This document shows, in pieces, positions 1 through 12,654 of a stretch of 64,000 nt of DNA. A program made the translations under genes and the position numbers. The notes beneath the pieces are model-generated. The model had not been told where the DNA came from, searched no databases, and saw nothing but the letters and a program-made list of their open reading frames with translations. This stretch comes from Lolium rigidum (lineage: Eukaryota; Streptophyta; Magnoliopsida; Poales; Poaceae). Within the stretch, counting starts at the first letter, position 1; each line of letters starts with the position of its first letter. The stretch lies in contig NC_061510.1 in NCBI RefSeq assembly GCF_022539505.1, positions 225,578,043 through 225,642,042 on the forward strand, read 5' to 3'.

Positions 1-1398
1 TCTTTTTGCAAAATTATTGGATAAGCGGATGTGCCACTAGTCCATATGAGAGTCCGTCAAAAGTAAATGACAAGGTTGAAAGCTAAACACCACATACTTC
101 CTCATGAGCTATGAAACATAAACACAAATTGAGAAGCATTTTGAAGGTTTTAAAGGTAGCGCATGAGAATTTATTTGGAATGGTTTGAAATTCCATGCAT
201 AGGTATTTATGGTGGACACTTTGGAATAACTTGGTTTTCATGTGTTTGGAGGCACGAGCAGCGTTCCCGCTCAGTATAAGTGAAGGCTAGCAAAAGACTA
301 GGGAGCGACAAATCAAGAGAGCAATGAATCGTCATAATCATGCTTGCGGCAAAATAAATTAACGGAGGCATAAAAGTGATACAAGAACTCTGAAGCAATG
401 TAAATCATTGAGGCTTAATTGACTTTTGTTCAGTCATATGCATGCGTGAGCATGTGCCAAGTCGATATAAATGAATTATTCAGAGGAGGATACCACAATG
501 CCATACTTACTTATGAATAAAACAATGCAAGCAAACATCCATGACATGCTACTTATATTAATAAATTGGAGCTAATCATGAGAGATCATGAACTACTAGA
601 CTTTCTTAAATAACATATACCTCACATGAACCAACTAAGCATGCTCACATGGATGAGTATATGTACAAAAATGAAAACAAATAGAGTTCATACCAGCCTC
701 TCACCACAATCAGATTGTCGTAGATCGTCATTATTGCCTTTTCACTTGTGTAGCTTGGATAATATGAAATGAAAACCACGCTCCAGCCACCGAAGACCAT
801 TGAACTCATAATGAACTTTACAAACCAAATAAGAACAGCAAATATTTTTGGTGTTTTCGAATTTGAGAACAAGAACAAAAGGAAACAAGCAAGCAAAGCA
901 AAATCTTTTTGGGTTTTCTTATAGCAAACTAGCAATAGCAAATAAAGCGAAACAAATGCAAGAAACCAAGATAAATAAATGGTGAAGAGAAACAACAGAA
1001 ATATTTTTGGTCTTTTTGTGTTTTAGGAAAGAAACAAAGTGAAAGCAAGAAATAGCAAACTAAAAGAAACACAGAAAAGCGAGATGGCAGAAATCTGCCA
1101 AAACCTGACAGCAGTACAGAAATCGATTTTTAAAAAAATCTTACGTTGCTCAGCTCGAAAAGTGTTCAACTAATGAAAGTTAGATAACAACCTGGGGAAC
1201 ATGCACAAAAATTGGCAGCTCAAAATAACGCTCTGGCTGTGCGCAAGAATTTTTACGGTAACAGTCTAGAATCTGTTTTCAGGCAGCACTTCCCCAAATA
1301 TCATCTTCCTCTCATTAGAAAACCACTCAAACAAACTAAACAAGTATATATAAGTTTCCAGCAATCATAATATGCAAATAATGAGTGATGCCGGTATA

Positions 1399-1416
1399 CC
1401 TCCCCCCAAGCTTAGG
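1399..1416 (-). other. polypurine-tract-like motif after accessory ORF
   Basis: Read on the minus strand this is CCTAAGCTTGGGGGGAGG, just past the accessory ORF stop at 1436. The same core (CTAAGCTTGGGG) precedes the 3' LTRs of elements C, D and E and also occurs internally in them. It is therefore a recurrent purine-rich motif of this lineage rather than the terminal polypurine tract here. Confidence 0.6.
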
Positions 1417-1435
1417 CTTTTGGCCTAAGTGGAGT

Positions 1436-2561
1436 TCAACCCCATCGAGGGTCTGGGTTCCACGCCGGTGGATCATACATGGAGTAGTCATAATAAGGTA
1501 CCGATGCGGAAGAAAAGCGTGGAGGTTCCTCATGCCCAATGTGTTGATGCGAAGAGCTTGCTTCATCCGATGGCGAGTCGAGGTGTTCCTCGGGCTCCTC
1601 CGTGTTGCCTCTTGCATGATGGCTTCCTCCCTCGATGTATGCATTAACTGCACTTTCCGTGACTGACCAATCCTCCCTGGAATCAAGATTAAACAGAGAA
1701 GGTGCAGGCAATCCTACTAATTTTTTAACTTTCTTAGTCCTTGTCCAAGATTTCTTGTAAAATGTTATTCTGTAAGACAGGTTTCCTAAATTAGACGAAT
1801 CAGAAAGAAATTCATGCTTAATCATGGAAGCTATGTCAAGTTTCTCCATGGGGAGCCGAATATCAAGACGGTGAGGTCCTACATTATGCATAGCTAATAA
1901 GCGAGAGGCGATGAGACCCCCACAAATTCCTCCCCTCTCACGGTTAGTAGCAAGTCTGTTGGCTATCAAAACTCCCAAGTTATAAGTCCTATTACCTTGT
2001 AATGCAGCAGCTAGAAAGGCTAGATCAGGGATAGTTAATTTACCTCCATTCTTTCTCGCTAGAACGCACTTGGTAATGAAATAAGCAAAGTAACGAATAG
2101 CTGGGAAATGAATACTACTAATTTTACCATCATCCTCTGAGAAGCTTCTTCCATGACAAATCATCTTGAAGAGGTCCAAGAACTCTTGCGGCGATCCCTT
2201 TATCTTCTCGCATGATCCCCATTGCGGCACTTTGATTGCTGCACAAAAATCACTGAATGGCAAGTTGACAGCTTTATTATAAATTTTGTACTTGAACCAT
2301 GGGGTTAGATCGTGACCAATTGAATTTAAAATCCTGCACTACTGACATAGTCAGTTTCACATATTGGCATGGTTCCCCATCAACAAAATCATCCAATCCT
2401 GCACGAGAGATTAAACTTTGAACGTCCTGCAAGATCCCTGCACTTCTCATAAAATCCGCACACGGATAGTAAGTGGGATATACTCCTTCTTCTCGGTGAA
2501 CTCTCATGACCTGTGGCACCTCCAACTCATGTTGGTTGAGTTGGTGCCTACCTCCTTCCAT
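1436..2561 (-). pseudogene. Athila-type accessory (post-integrase) ORF, frameshifted
   Basis: Two reading frames abut. 2561-2277 begins MEGGRHQLNQHEL and covers about 94 residues. 2263-1436 covers about 275 residues in another frame, so a frameshift lies near 2270. Visible patterns are VYPTYYPC...AGI near the N-terminus, a central ISSIHFPAIRYFAYFI block, and a low-complexity Ser/Glu/Pro-rich, Tyr-containing C-terminus ending DPRWG. From family knowledge this is the hypothetical protein often annotated downstream of pol in grass Athila-like elements (ATHILA ORF type). Its function is unknown; an envelope-like role has been proposed for Athila but nothing here shows it. No signal peptide or clear membrane helix is seen. 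Confidence 0.7.
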
Positions 2562-2601
2562 TTTCTGAAATTTTCAACAAACAATATAAAACTTGATTTG
2601 G

Positions 2602-5306
2602 TGTAACATCCCAAATTTCAAATAAAGGAAGAAGAACATTTCCAAGTATCCAAAATTTAGAACCAACAAAAAACTTTTACCTTGCATCTAGTACCCTGCA
2701 TAGGACTTGTGCATTTTGAGTGATATGCCATGATGATTGTTACTTTGTATTTGTGATGAACTCCAAAACCCTAGAGTGATCAAGTGATCATCATAAACCA
2801 AATTCATCCAAAAGAGAAAGAAATCAAATATTGGAAAAACCCTAAAAACCCTAACATATGGCTTATACCATTTTTGTAAATTTGATCCTAGACCCATTTG
2901 ATCTTCACCAATAGTTGTGTTATATTATTAAAGAGTAATTACAACTTTGGGAATCAAAGATTTACCCCTCAAACCAATTTCAAATTTGAAAACATGATCA
3001 CATGAGATAATGGTCATTTCTGACTTTTACAGTCTGGTCACCACTTTGAGCCTCTCTATTTCAAATTTTTCAAACCAAACAACTCCAACTCTTGGCATGT
3101 CATCCAAGTACACAACAAGGTGAACAACTTTTGTGAAGATCATCTTATCAAAATCTTTCTGGATCAAGAGATAGGAGCAAGCAAAGATGAGACATTGAAA
3201 CAGATTCAACAATCTCCATTTTCAAACTTCGATCAAACCTTGCTGCTCCTTGACCATTTCTTTGCTCAACCAAGTCCCCTGGACATCCCTCTACCTAGCC
3301 CATGCCAGAGCACGCCATGGACACGACCAAATCATGGCCAGCCATGGCCATGCCGGCCACGTCGCCCTCGACACGCCTCCCCCTTCCTCTCTTCACCATC
3401 GCCACGGCCACCATGTCCAACGCGTAGCCCACACCATGCTGAGATCGCCCGTACTCGCCGTCGATCGTGAGGACGCCGACAAGCCCCGGACAACGCGCGC
3501 CCAGGTACGCCCAGGTACGCCGCGAGCGGCATGGGCGACGTCACTGGCGCACGGACGCGCGCGCCACGGCCACGCGGTGCTCGCCAAATCTCGCCGTACC
3601 CCGACCATATCCACGCGCCGTGGTACCATTCTCGCCATGCGGAGCTCGCCGGACATGCCGACGTCATGCCTTGGCGACCACGGCCGCCGGAGAGGACGAA
3701 CGCGCCCGCCACGGCCGCGATAGTACGCACACCCGCCCGACCACCGTACGCCACCGTTTACCACGCCGTTGACGCTCCGAGGACCGCGGTGACGTCGTGA
3801 ACACGACCCCGTCGTCGCCTAGTCCTCTAGCTCACCGGAGAGGCCGCGCCCTTGTCGACTTGCCACCGCACCCACGGCACCCTCTCCCGCCTATAAATAG
3901 AGCACCCCTCTCGACGATCCAAGCACACCACCATGATCACCACTCACCACCGCCTCGCTCAGCACCACTAGCCACCTCAATCGTCGCCGGAGCAAGGCCA
4001 ATCGACGCATCACTGCCGCGGAAGCTCTGCAGCAATCGCCGTCGATCCAGGCCTCGCCAAGCGACGCCGCTGCTACAGGCTGCTTCGCCGTCGTCTACAA
4101 CGTCCCCAAGCACACTGACCAACCCTAGCTGGAGCCACGGTGAGCCTCCGACCCCCTACCGCCGCCGTGCCAGAGCTCCCCTCTCGCCGTCGACGACGAT
4201 GAACGTGCACCGTTAGATCCTGTTCTAATCCAACGCGTCTCATTGATCCATACCGCTTCGGCGTTAAGCGTCGCTGATGGGTGGAGCCCACTGTCAGGCG
4301 GCCCGTGCGTGCACAGACGCATGGTGGGCTGGCCTTGGGCCGTTTTTAAACGTTTCGGCCCAGTTAGCTTTCCCGCGTAGCCCAGTAATTCAAATTCGAA
4401 TTTTCCAAATCCATTTAATTTCAATACTGGCTCCAACTTTGAAATTCAATAGCATCTGTTTGGCTTGGCCAAATTTAACAAACTTTATATTGTTAGAAAG
4501 CTATGGAAAAGTTCTACAACTTGCCACTGGTCTCACCTTGAGATCTGTTGTAGAAATAATGTGACAAAAAGATCAAGCCAGAGACTTTTGCACATTCAAT
4601 AAATTCTTAAAAATCAACCAAAATAGATATTAAGTTAATTCCAACTCCTATAGCTCACATTTGACTTACACTAATTGTTTCTGCAAGAAAATGGTGTGGT
4701 CACTTTGCATGATCATGCCCTAGTTTAATTAATGGACAATATGGCTAGTTTAGTAAGTGATATTGTCCAAAACTATTATATAAATCTTATGAAGTATTTT
4801 TTACTTCATTTAAATCTTTGTCCCCAAATGAATTCATGTGATGTTTGCACCCCTGGTCCAAACTCTCCTATATGAACATTTGGAGATTTAAATCATTTGT
4901 ATAGTTTTTAAATAGTATGAGGTGGTCTACCTCATTTAAATCATTTTCTCCAACAATAATGATGAATGTTTGACTTAGGTCAATATGAATTCATGTATGA
5001 ATATGGTTGAGAAATTAAACCTTAAGAAGATTTCAATGAGAGGAAATTAATCCTCAAGCACCATATGAAAGTTAATTGTCACATATGAATGAGAGGAAAT
5101 TATTTTCCTCAAGTCACCCCACCAATGCACTTACTTATTTTATGTGTGTGCCTAGTATAGTTTGTGTGAAGTGATGATGTGTTTAGTATAGCTTTTTGAG
5201 CTTGTTTGGTGATTATACTTCGTATTCAAATTTAGACGCTAGCACCGGAGATTATCAAGAGGAAGGAGAATTCTACCCTGAAGAAGAAGGAGAAAACCTA
5301 GAGAAC
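2602..5306 (+). repeat. TGTAACATCCC-type long repeat (unit A), probable LTR-type sequence
   Basis: It starts TGTAACATCCCAAATTTC directly after the accessory ORF region of the truncated element. The first 650 bases are AT-rich. 3280-4230 is strongly GC-rich with a TATA box at 3892, followed by AT-rich sequence to 5306. No coding region is credible: several overlapping frames in the GC-rich block are open on both strands because stop codons are rare there. Its start resembles that of unit B (TGTAATATCCCA) and both have a TATA-plus-GC-rich core, suggesting related non-coding LTR-type repeats. No right-hand end and no target duplication were found, so the class is open. Confidence 0.5.
3892..3899 (+). 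promoter_or_regulatory. TATA box in unit A
   Basis: CTATAAATAGAG in a C-rich context, with a GC-rich transcribed-looking segment downstream. Near 4138 a CACGGTGAGC context resembles a splice donor. It looks like a plant core promoter belonging to the repeat. No downstream ORF is convincing. Confidence 0.5.
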
Positions 5307-5327
5307 TGTAATATCCCAGGTTTAGAG
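5307..5327 (+). repeat. left terminal inverted repeat of unit B
   Basis: Begins TGTAATATCCCAGG and ends TTTAGAG. It is an exact inverted match to 12413-12433. Confidence 0.85.
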
Positions 5328-6141
5328 GCAATAAAATGAGAGAACACCAAAGTGTGCATTGCATTCATGCATAGAAAATCCGGGGAATTTTCGCGCTTCA
5401 AATAAAACTTACCACAGTAACTGAAGTTTCACTTGACTTGCTGGAATTGAAGTAGATCATCAAGTCAAGCGCTATAAACTTCACTGTGATCTTTGCTAAA
5501 CCTTGTTTTGGGTAGAGATGATTTGATCTATGTATTAGATCAAATGGAATTAGATTTACACAACACTTAAAAGTTATTAACTACCTTTGTGTGTAATTTA
5601 ATTCACTTATAAATAAGGTAAACCATAGGGTCTAAAATGCATAAAAGCCACACATTCTTATTTAAATCCTAACTTATTAAATACATTGAATATCATAAAA
5701 CTAAATCCGTTTACATTACGAATTATAGTCTAAACTATTTGTATAAAATTAACTATGAGTATTTTGAAACTCATATGATCATGCCTTGGTGAAATCAAAT
5801 CCAACTATCCAAATTTGAGGAATAACCCTCAACTTTGACCTTTTCACCAATATTATAATATAAATCCAATCAAATATAATATAGTGACTCATCAACAATA
5901 ATAAAACCGTCCACAAGATATTTAGTAGCAAATGCCACTTGGCTATCCAAAATAAATCATATGAGGGGATAATGATCTTGCCACATGGGATGAAAATATC
6001 TACATGACTTGCATCCCAAGCTTTGCCACCTCATGCTCAAAGAATTGCTATGGATGAGGGCATGACAACCAAGCACCTTACTCATCAAACCAACACAAGA
6101 GTCACCACCTATGTGTCATGACACTAGAGCTTGCCCAAGCC

Positions 6142-6149
6142 TATAAATA
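6142..6149 (+). promoter_or_regulatory. TATA box in unit B (first)
   Basis: CTATAAATAGAGCC, nearly the same string as the TATA box of unit A at 3892. It is followed by C-rich leader-like sequence (CCTTCCTCC) but no ORF. Confidence 0.45.
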
Positions 6150-7729
6150 GAGCCACACCCTTCCTCCATTTGGACACCTTGTACCATGCTACAAGGAAAC
6201 CAAACACTTGAGACCTTCCATGTGAATTAGCTAGGATCAAGATGAAGAAGCTAGGAGGTGGAGGCATACCACAAGATGCGGGTTTATCAGATTTCCTGAA
6301 GAACAAGCTACATAAGATTTCAAGGTAGAATTCCTAGGCAAACCATCTATTTAGAGGATCATATCATCATCTCTTGAGTAGAACCTTAGGATATTCCAAG
6401 ATATTGAGAAGTGAGAGAGGTTATAGATGCTAACCATATCCATGTCTATCCTAGAGAATATTAGAGTAGTATTAAATTCTACTTGTTCAAACCAACCTTT
6501 AATCTTGTAGATGAGAACCATGTACCATTAGTGAAACATAACCAAAGCTTATGCTCATATTTTAATCCTAGTTGTGTATCACATTGGTGATCACCACTTA
6601 AATCCTAAACTACATTTGAATTCCAACCCATGGATTAACTTGGGTTATAATTAGAACCCTACCATGCCTCATGCCTAGTTAATACTTCAATTAGTGAAGC
6701 ATCACCAAAACCCTAAACCTTTCACCTAGGAATCAGTTCACATAAAATATGAAACCCTACCTTTCCATCTTAGTAGACCAAATGAAGTAGTGTTCTATAA
6801 ATTAAACCATCATTAGAAAATGCATTACTACTTATAAACATAGGATCCATCTTAATTAGTTCAAGCTAAAGTTTACTAAAACCAGATTAGTGATTATAGA
6901 ACTTTCTTAACCATCTTCTTAAAACCTTAGGAATAATTCTCCACATAAAATCATGAACCAATTCCATTTCCTTTACCATTTGTTAAACCCCATAATTAAA
7001 TTATATGTGAGTAATCACTATGAATAAGCACTAGCACAATAGAATATGTTCACCTTCACATGTTCTCAATTTCAAATCCTTTAAAACAGAATTGATTCCT
7101 AAATTTAAAAGGCAATTGAGATGAACCCTAAATCTATACCTATTTTAAATTTTGATTTGTGTCTCATGAGAACATAAAATTAATCAATTATAAAATGGTT
7201 GTTTAAAAACAAAACAATACAGTGAGAAACATTATCAAATTGTTTTGATACTCAAATAATTTAGAACCTGCAAAAGAAACCAGAAATCAATTTGAATTCA
7301 TATAGCAAATTCAAATCAGAATATAAAAACAGAAAATTGAAAAGAAAATAGAAAACAGAGAGAGGGGCTTACCAGGCTTACCTCTTCGTCGCAGCCCAGC
7401 ACCGCACCCACCGAAGCAGGCCAACGCAGCCCAGACGCGGCCCAGCCCAAAGCCACATACCGATTCGATTGCTTTAAATTTCGTGCGAGAGGAAAAACGA
7501 CGTCGTCGTCGTCTCCGAGCTCGACAACGCGGAGGCGCCGATAGACGCCGTCTCCGACGAGGATAAGAACGCCGCCGGACGCTGCAGGCACACTCAAAGC
7601 TCTATCTAAATGATTCACGTCCGAGCTTATCCTGGAGGAAAAGATCTTCGTCAATAGGAACCCTCCAGACACCGACACCTCTCCGATCATGGCCGTCGCC
7701 GTGTCGTAGCCACAGTGCTTCCCCCGACC

Positions 7730-7737
7730 TATAAAAA
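7730..7737 (+). promoter_or_regulatory. TATA box in unit B (second)
   Basis: CCTATAAAAACTCG at the GC-rich block, followed by a pyrimidine-rich leader-like stretch near 7765-7810 and GCCGGCGACC. The arrangement parallels unit A: TATA, then GC-rich leader, then AT-rich tail. Confidence 0.45.
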
Positions 7738-10615
7738 CTCGAGCGAAGCTCCGTGAAGCCCTTGTTCATCATAGCCAATCCTTATCCTCCCTCGTTTCCT
7801 AATTCTTCCTCTAGCCGCAAGTCTCTCGTCGCCGGCGACCTCCATGGCACCGTCGATTGAGAGCATCCCGGAGTTCATGGCGTAGCTCAATCGAAGCGCC
7901 TGATCGAGTATAGTCATCTGGAGGAGCAGAGCATCAAGGAGGGCCCGGTACAACGCCAATTTCAGATTTTCCCCTTGCAGCAGATCGCCGGAATCCGCGA
8001 CGGTGAGCTCGTCTCCGGTCACCTCAAGCCTCACCGAGCCCACCAGCATATTCAGGTGACTCTTGCGCATCTCGTGGACCATCTCGCTCGCTTAATCATC
8101 AACCGTAGCCCCGATTTGATATTTGGCCGACGTGCGCCGCCGCAGATGGTGCTCGCCGGAGCAACTCCGGTGACCATTTGGCGGAGGCACCACCACCGTT
8201 CGGTTCGGCGTTTAGTCGCTGCGTCGATTAGGCTTAGTCGCACGTCCGCGGGAACCCCTAGCGCCGCCGTCGTCGGGGTCAGCTCGCCGGAGTTGAGCCC
8301 CGGGTCGGTCAAACATTTTGACTCGGTCTTGCTCACGTGGCTGCCACGCTGGACTTGGTCCCACTCGTCCGTCTCTCGGAGCTAGATAACCAACCCGGTA
8401 CATTTAGTGTTTTCGTTTTATTTCAAATTCCAGTAAATTGCTGAGACTTTGCAAAATTCTAGAAAATTCATATCAACTCAGAAAATTTTGAATAATATAT
8501 CAAAATGTTCACAAAAATAAACTCCATTCAAATAAAATATAAAATAAAAATGTGTGTCAAAATAAAAATTCACTTATTTTTAATTTTCTTAATTATGCCA
8601 TTTCATTTATTTAAAATGCAAATATGAATTCAATAATTAGTGAAGTTTAAAAATTAAATTTTAACTATTCAGTAACTAAGTAAAATGTTAGGATTAAATT
8701 TTATTTACCATATTTACATTAACTTAATTATTAGTAGTAATTCATAAACCCTAATTTGCAATTGACTATTTTCTATTTTCTTTAAATAGTAATAATCAAG
8801 AAAATATTAAAAGCCAAAATTATTTTGATAACTCAAAATTTTATAACTTAAACATTCTTTAATTAACAAGTTAATTATTTTAAAACCTAATCACAAATTG
8901 TTAAACCCTAATTCTCAATTAAACCTAAATAAAAGTTACCCTAAATATTAATTCTTGTAAAAATTAATAAAATGTTAAACCATTATTAATTTTGTTTCAA
9001 AGTAATTAGTTACCACACCTTTATTGCCAATTATAATTTTAGGAGATGTACCATAATTTAGAAACCCTAGTTTCAATATTGAGTAAGACCTTGATCTCAT
9101 TAATTCATGTGATCACCCTAAATTAGAAACAACTCCAAAACCCTAGTTATGTGTTACATGTGATCATGTGAATTTCACCTTACATAGAGAACCTTATTAT
9201 GTGACCAACAAATACAAGTCAGGATCTACCAACATAGAGCCAATTCACATGAGTCATCATTTCATGTCTCTAATTCCAATTTAAAATCTATATGATCCAC
9301 TAGTGCCACCTAAATATAAACCCTAGCTTGTTACCACATGTTAGCACCATTGATCATCAATCCATTATACCATACCATTAGGATCAACCTCAACCATTAA
9401 ACCCTAGTAGAACTATAATGATGAACCCTAGTACCAACCTTGTGTAGCAATTCACATCACATGCTCCTATTCAACTAAACCCTACTTAGGAAATGATAAG
9501 TCACTTAACTTAGAACCATTAGAGATTATTTAGTAAAGCAATTGTGAAGCCATCATAAACCCTAATAGCTAATTTATAGAACCATCTTAAATAACCATCC
9601 TTTGATATGATGCTTAGAAGAGACCATAGCAATAAACCTGCCAATACTTGTTATATAGAAACCCATTCTATTTAAGAAACCAACTAGTTCCTATTAGTGA
9701 AACTAGATGAACCCAATAGTAAACCCTAGAAAGCGATAGCTCCTATGTATAGTAGATCATATTCATATTTAACCTGTTCTTCAAAAGTTATTCTTTTGAA
9801 GTACAAATGTTAATCAAACCTTAGAAGCCCTAATCCTTCTTTGAAATACTCATTAATTCTTAATTAACATGTTCTTCAAAAGTTATTCTTTTGAAGTATA
9901 GTATAAGTAATCATCAATCATGTTCTCGTAGAATTTAAAATTAACAACTGTTCTTTACCTATTATTCCACCATTATTCCTTATGTGTATGATTGTTATGA
10001 TGTCTTATATCACTTGATTATGATGCTAATATAACCAAACCCTAATAAGAACCTTGTTTGAGAACCATTCTAAAAGTGCAACACACCCTAAAGAAATCTG
10101 TACAACTCATCAATCTTAAATCATCGGGATTAGGTTACGCTCGGGACGATTGCATTTCATACTATGCATTATAGCATTATTGCCAGCTTCTTTAAACATT
10201 GTCCTTACTCGGACGATGATGGTATTTCAGCATTTGGAGTTCTCACGTATCGAAGCTTTTGCCTGCATAATCCTGCAGCCAAGAAAGGCAAGTTCATCGC
10301 TTGCTCATGTCATTTGATTATTTGTATCAAACTATATGCAAAGTACTATACTTATCACTCATGCATTGAAAAGCAAAGTATTATTTTACAATTATGAATA
10401 TGACTATGTGGTGGGCAATGGAACCATGGTATGTGTTGATATGGTGGAGGTTCCATTGCAATGGGTTATATCACCCTAGGATTAATTACCAATGCCGTCC
10501 AAGTTGATTCTAGCGCCGTACAAACCGCGTTGACCATGAGATCTATAATGGCTCGGGGAAGCCAGCCGTATCTTTTCCCTTCGCACGCCAACGGATCGGA
10601 GAGACGGTGGGGTGC

Positions 10616-10715
10616 NNNNNNNNNNNNNNNNNNNNNNNNNNNNNNNNNNNNNNNNNNNNNNNNNNNNNNNNNNNNNNNNNNNNNNNNNNNNNNNNNNNNN
10701 NNNNNNNNNNNNNNN
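10616..10715. other. assembly gap, 100 N
   Basis: Exactly 100 N. This is a conventional unknown-size spacer, so the true length of unit B and the adjacency of its halves are uncertain. Confidence 0.99.
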
Positions 10716-12412
10716 ATCCATTGGATCATATGCAAGGCTCTAGTGCATGGTTATCTTGTGTATATAATTTATCTATGTTGCCTTATTTGTTTTAGTGGAT
10801 AAATGATGTGAACTATTTAACAGTGATGATCTCATGGTTAGATTTAATGGAGCTAGAGGGATGCCAACCACTGGTTGGGTACCCTAGCTCATGCTGAACC
10901 CTGTTGGGTTATGATGCGATGGTCGGTGTGTGATTTTGTGGGTTTGAGGTAGCCCTGACAGCTCCTTGGTGCTGTCCAAGGGTGGCTCCCCCTTCTGTGT
11001 CTTTGTTGTGGCTCTCTCATGCTATCTGGTTGATCTCTGACTGGATCTCCAGTAGCTTTTGATGTTGAAATAAAATATAGACATGTAGATGTCTATATTT
11101 TGATGGTATAGCTAGGCTGTTAGGTGCTTGGTGACTTTGGGTGGCTAAATAGGATTAAATCCTTGTTGGATTTCTCTGGTTGTGTCACCATGCTGACACA
11201 CCAGTGTTCCCTTGGTGATTTCCTTCTGGCTATTCTTCAGTTTGCTTGCACCAAATGGCTTAGTAGCCGGATGATGATACAAACGAGGGTTCTACCCTTC
11301 TTTGCTTCTGTGATGCATGGGTATGCTTATTGATGAGCAAAACAGGTGTTTGCTCAGGATCATCTGTGTATACCTCACTCCAGCTCCTAGAAAGTGTGTT
11401 GAGGTAGAGGGCTTGCTTCTGGTTGATGTGTGAAGCTTGCCCTGCTCCTCCTGCTGGCTTGTGATGCTTGATTTAATTCTGGTGATTTATAGGAGAGGTT
11501 GAACAGCTCTGGCTGTTCTTCCTGTTCTTGTTGTTCTTGTTGTGCTTACCCTTTGGAGACCTGGCGGTGAGCTGCTAGGGTTTCTTGATGTGAAAAGGTT
11601 TTATACCATCCAGTACCTTGCTTCCTTGGTCGACAGCACTACCTGGTCACTTTGGTGACTCTCCCTGGCCTTGTGTGTTGTTAAGCATGCAATAGTCCTT
11701 GTGTGTTGCCTGTGTGTGTGTGGCTTGGAACTTGAGCTGGGATGGATCAGCTCGGCAGAGTTGTGGTGTTATCCACCAAATTCCATTTCTTCTCTAATCT
11801 GCCAAGTGGCATTGCCACTTGGCATAACCAAGGTTTTTTGTCTTTGTTGTTTCTTATGCAGGGTTTATGAGGATGATCAAGAATTCATGAAGACATCTAG
11901 CTAGTATTTTAGTTATTTGCACAACTTTGTAATTTTCCTTTTCTCTTTCATTTATTTAATTTCTGTAATGTGTTGTAATCATTATAATTCATAAGAATAT
12001 TGTAATTGACAATGTATCTTGTGTGATAATCAATAAAGCTCAAAGTTTCTCTAGTGAGCTTTAAATATGTGTTGTATTATTCTATATACTTGATTACCTA
12101 TTTGTTTAATGAATTATCTCAATTTGAATTATATTATATTCAATTGATGTTTGAATTTGAAATTCAAACACAACTTGTTTGAATTTAACCATGCAAATTA
12201 AGTTGAGAGGTAGATTGTTCCCCTCTCTTCTCGAAAACCCTAGTTGAGTTTAGATAGGTTCAAGTTTATCGCACTCTCGAAACCCTAACCCTAAATGGTG
12301 TCGAGAGAGAAACTTGTCCCCCTAAGATGCAAGTTTTTTAGAAAAGCGCGAAATTTCCCTAGGTTTGTTCGATGCAATGCACATCCCTTTCTAATTTCTA
12401 CCCCTCGATCGT

Positions 12413-12433
12413 CTCTAAACCTGGGATATTACA
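12413..12433 (-). repeat. right terminal inverted repeat of unit B
   Basis: Ends CCTGGGATATTACA. It is the exact inverted match of 5307-5327. Confidence 0.85.
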
Positions 12434-12654
12434 CATCTCCACCGGCCGCACTCTATATTGTCAGCGGCAATGCTATCGGCTAGGCGGATGGAGCTTGACC
12501 TTCGGTTTTCACCGTATCATGTGTGTCATCGCCAACACATCACCCTAAGGTGAACCTTCTCATTTACGCGTGCCTACAATTGTCTCTCATGACTTGTATG
12601 CTACTTCATCATTCGTCATATGACCATGATAGGAATACATCGCCACGTACGGAG
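12434..12654. other. unassigned host segment left of element C
   Basis: About 220 bases of mixed composition between unit B and element C. The last five bases, CGGAG, are the target duplication of element C, so this segment was originally continuous with 29377 onward. No gene or repeat family was recognised. Confidence 0.5.

Larger units (their letters stand above)
1..2601 (-). mobile_element. Athila-type Gypsy element, 3' portion (truncated)
   Basis: On the minus strand this holds an accessory ORF (2561 to 1436) followed by a long noncoding 3' domain running off the window start. The noncoding part matches, with divergence, the 3' domains of the elements at 39832-42284 (same strand) and 55991-57765 (opposite strand). 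For example, the stretch near 1-110 about a cell of 'ggataagcggatg' and 'cacatacttcctcatgagct' recurs at about 40741-40860. No LTR is visible inside the window, and gag/pol are missing because unrelated repeat sequence begins at 2602. The Athila assignment rests on the accessory ORF type and the shared 3' domain. Confidence 0.75.
5307..12433. repeat. Unit B: 7.1-kb repeat with 21-bp perfect terminal inverted repeats
   Basis: The left end TGTAATATCCCAGG... is matched exactly, over 21 bases, by the inverted right end ...CCTGGGATATTACA. TG...CA ends suit an LTR (solo or giant); 21-bp inverted termini would equally suit a TIR transposon. Flanks AGAAC and CATCT do not match, so no target duplication supports either. 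The interior is AT-rich and non-coding, with a GC-rich block at 7380-8400, TATA boxes at 6142 and 7730, an AATAAA at 12032 and the assembly gap at 10616. Because of the gap the two halves might not be colinear in the genome. Confidence 0.6.

Noticed and set aside
3250..4216. Several overlapping long frames on both strands in the GC-rich block
   Set aside because: All six frames are nearly stop-free because of base composition. The products are Arg/Pro/Ala-rich with no motifs and overlap a TATA box.
7316..8403. Frames of about 60-140 codons in the GC-rich part of unit B
   Set aside because: They occur on both strands without domain, start context or homologous counterpart, and follow GC content.
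10461..10802. Frames reading through the N gap
   Set aside because: They contain the gap and have no meaning as proteins.
12282..12297. Telomere-type CCCTAACCCTAAA
   Set aside because: Only two repeat units, inside unit B. Not a telomere or an interstitial telomeric array.
2597..12438. Target duplication for units A or B
   Set aside because: Five- to nine-base flanks were compared (TTTGG, AGAAC, CATCT) and none match.
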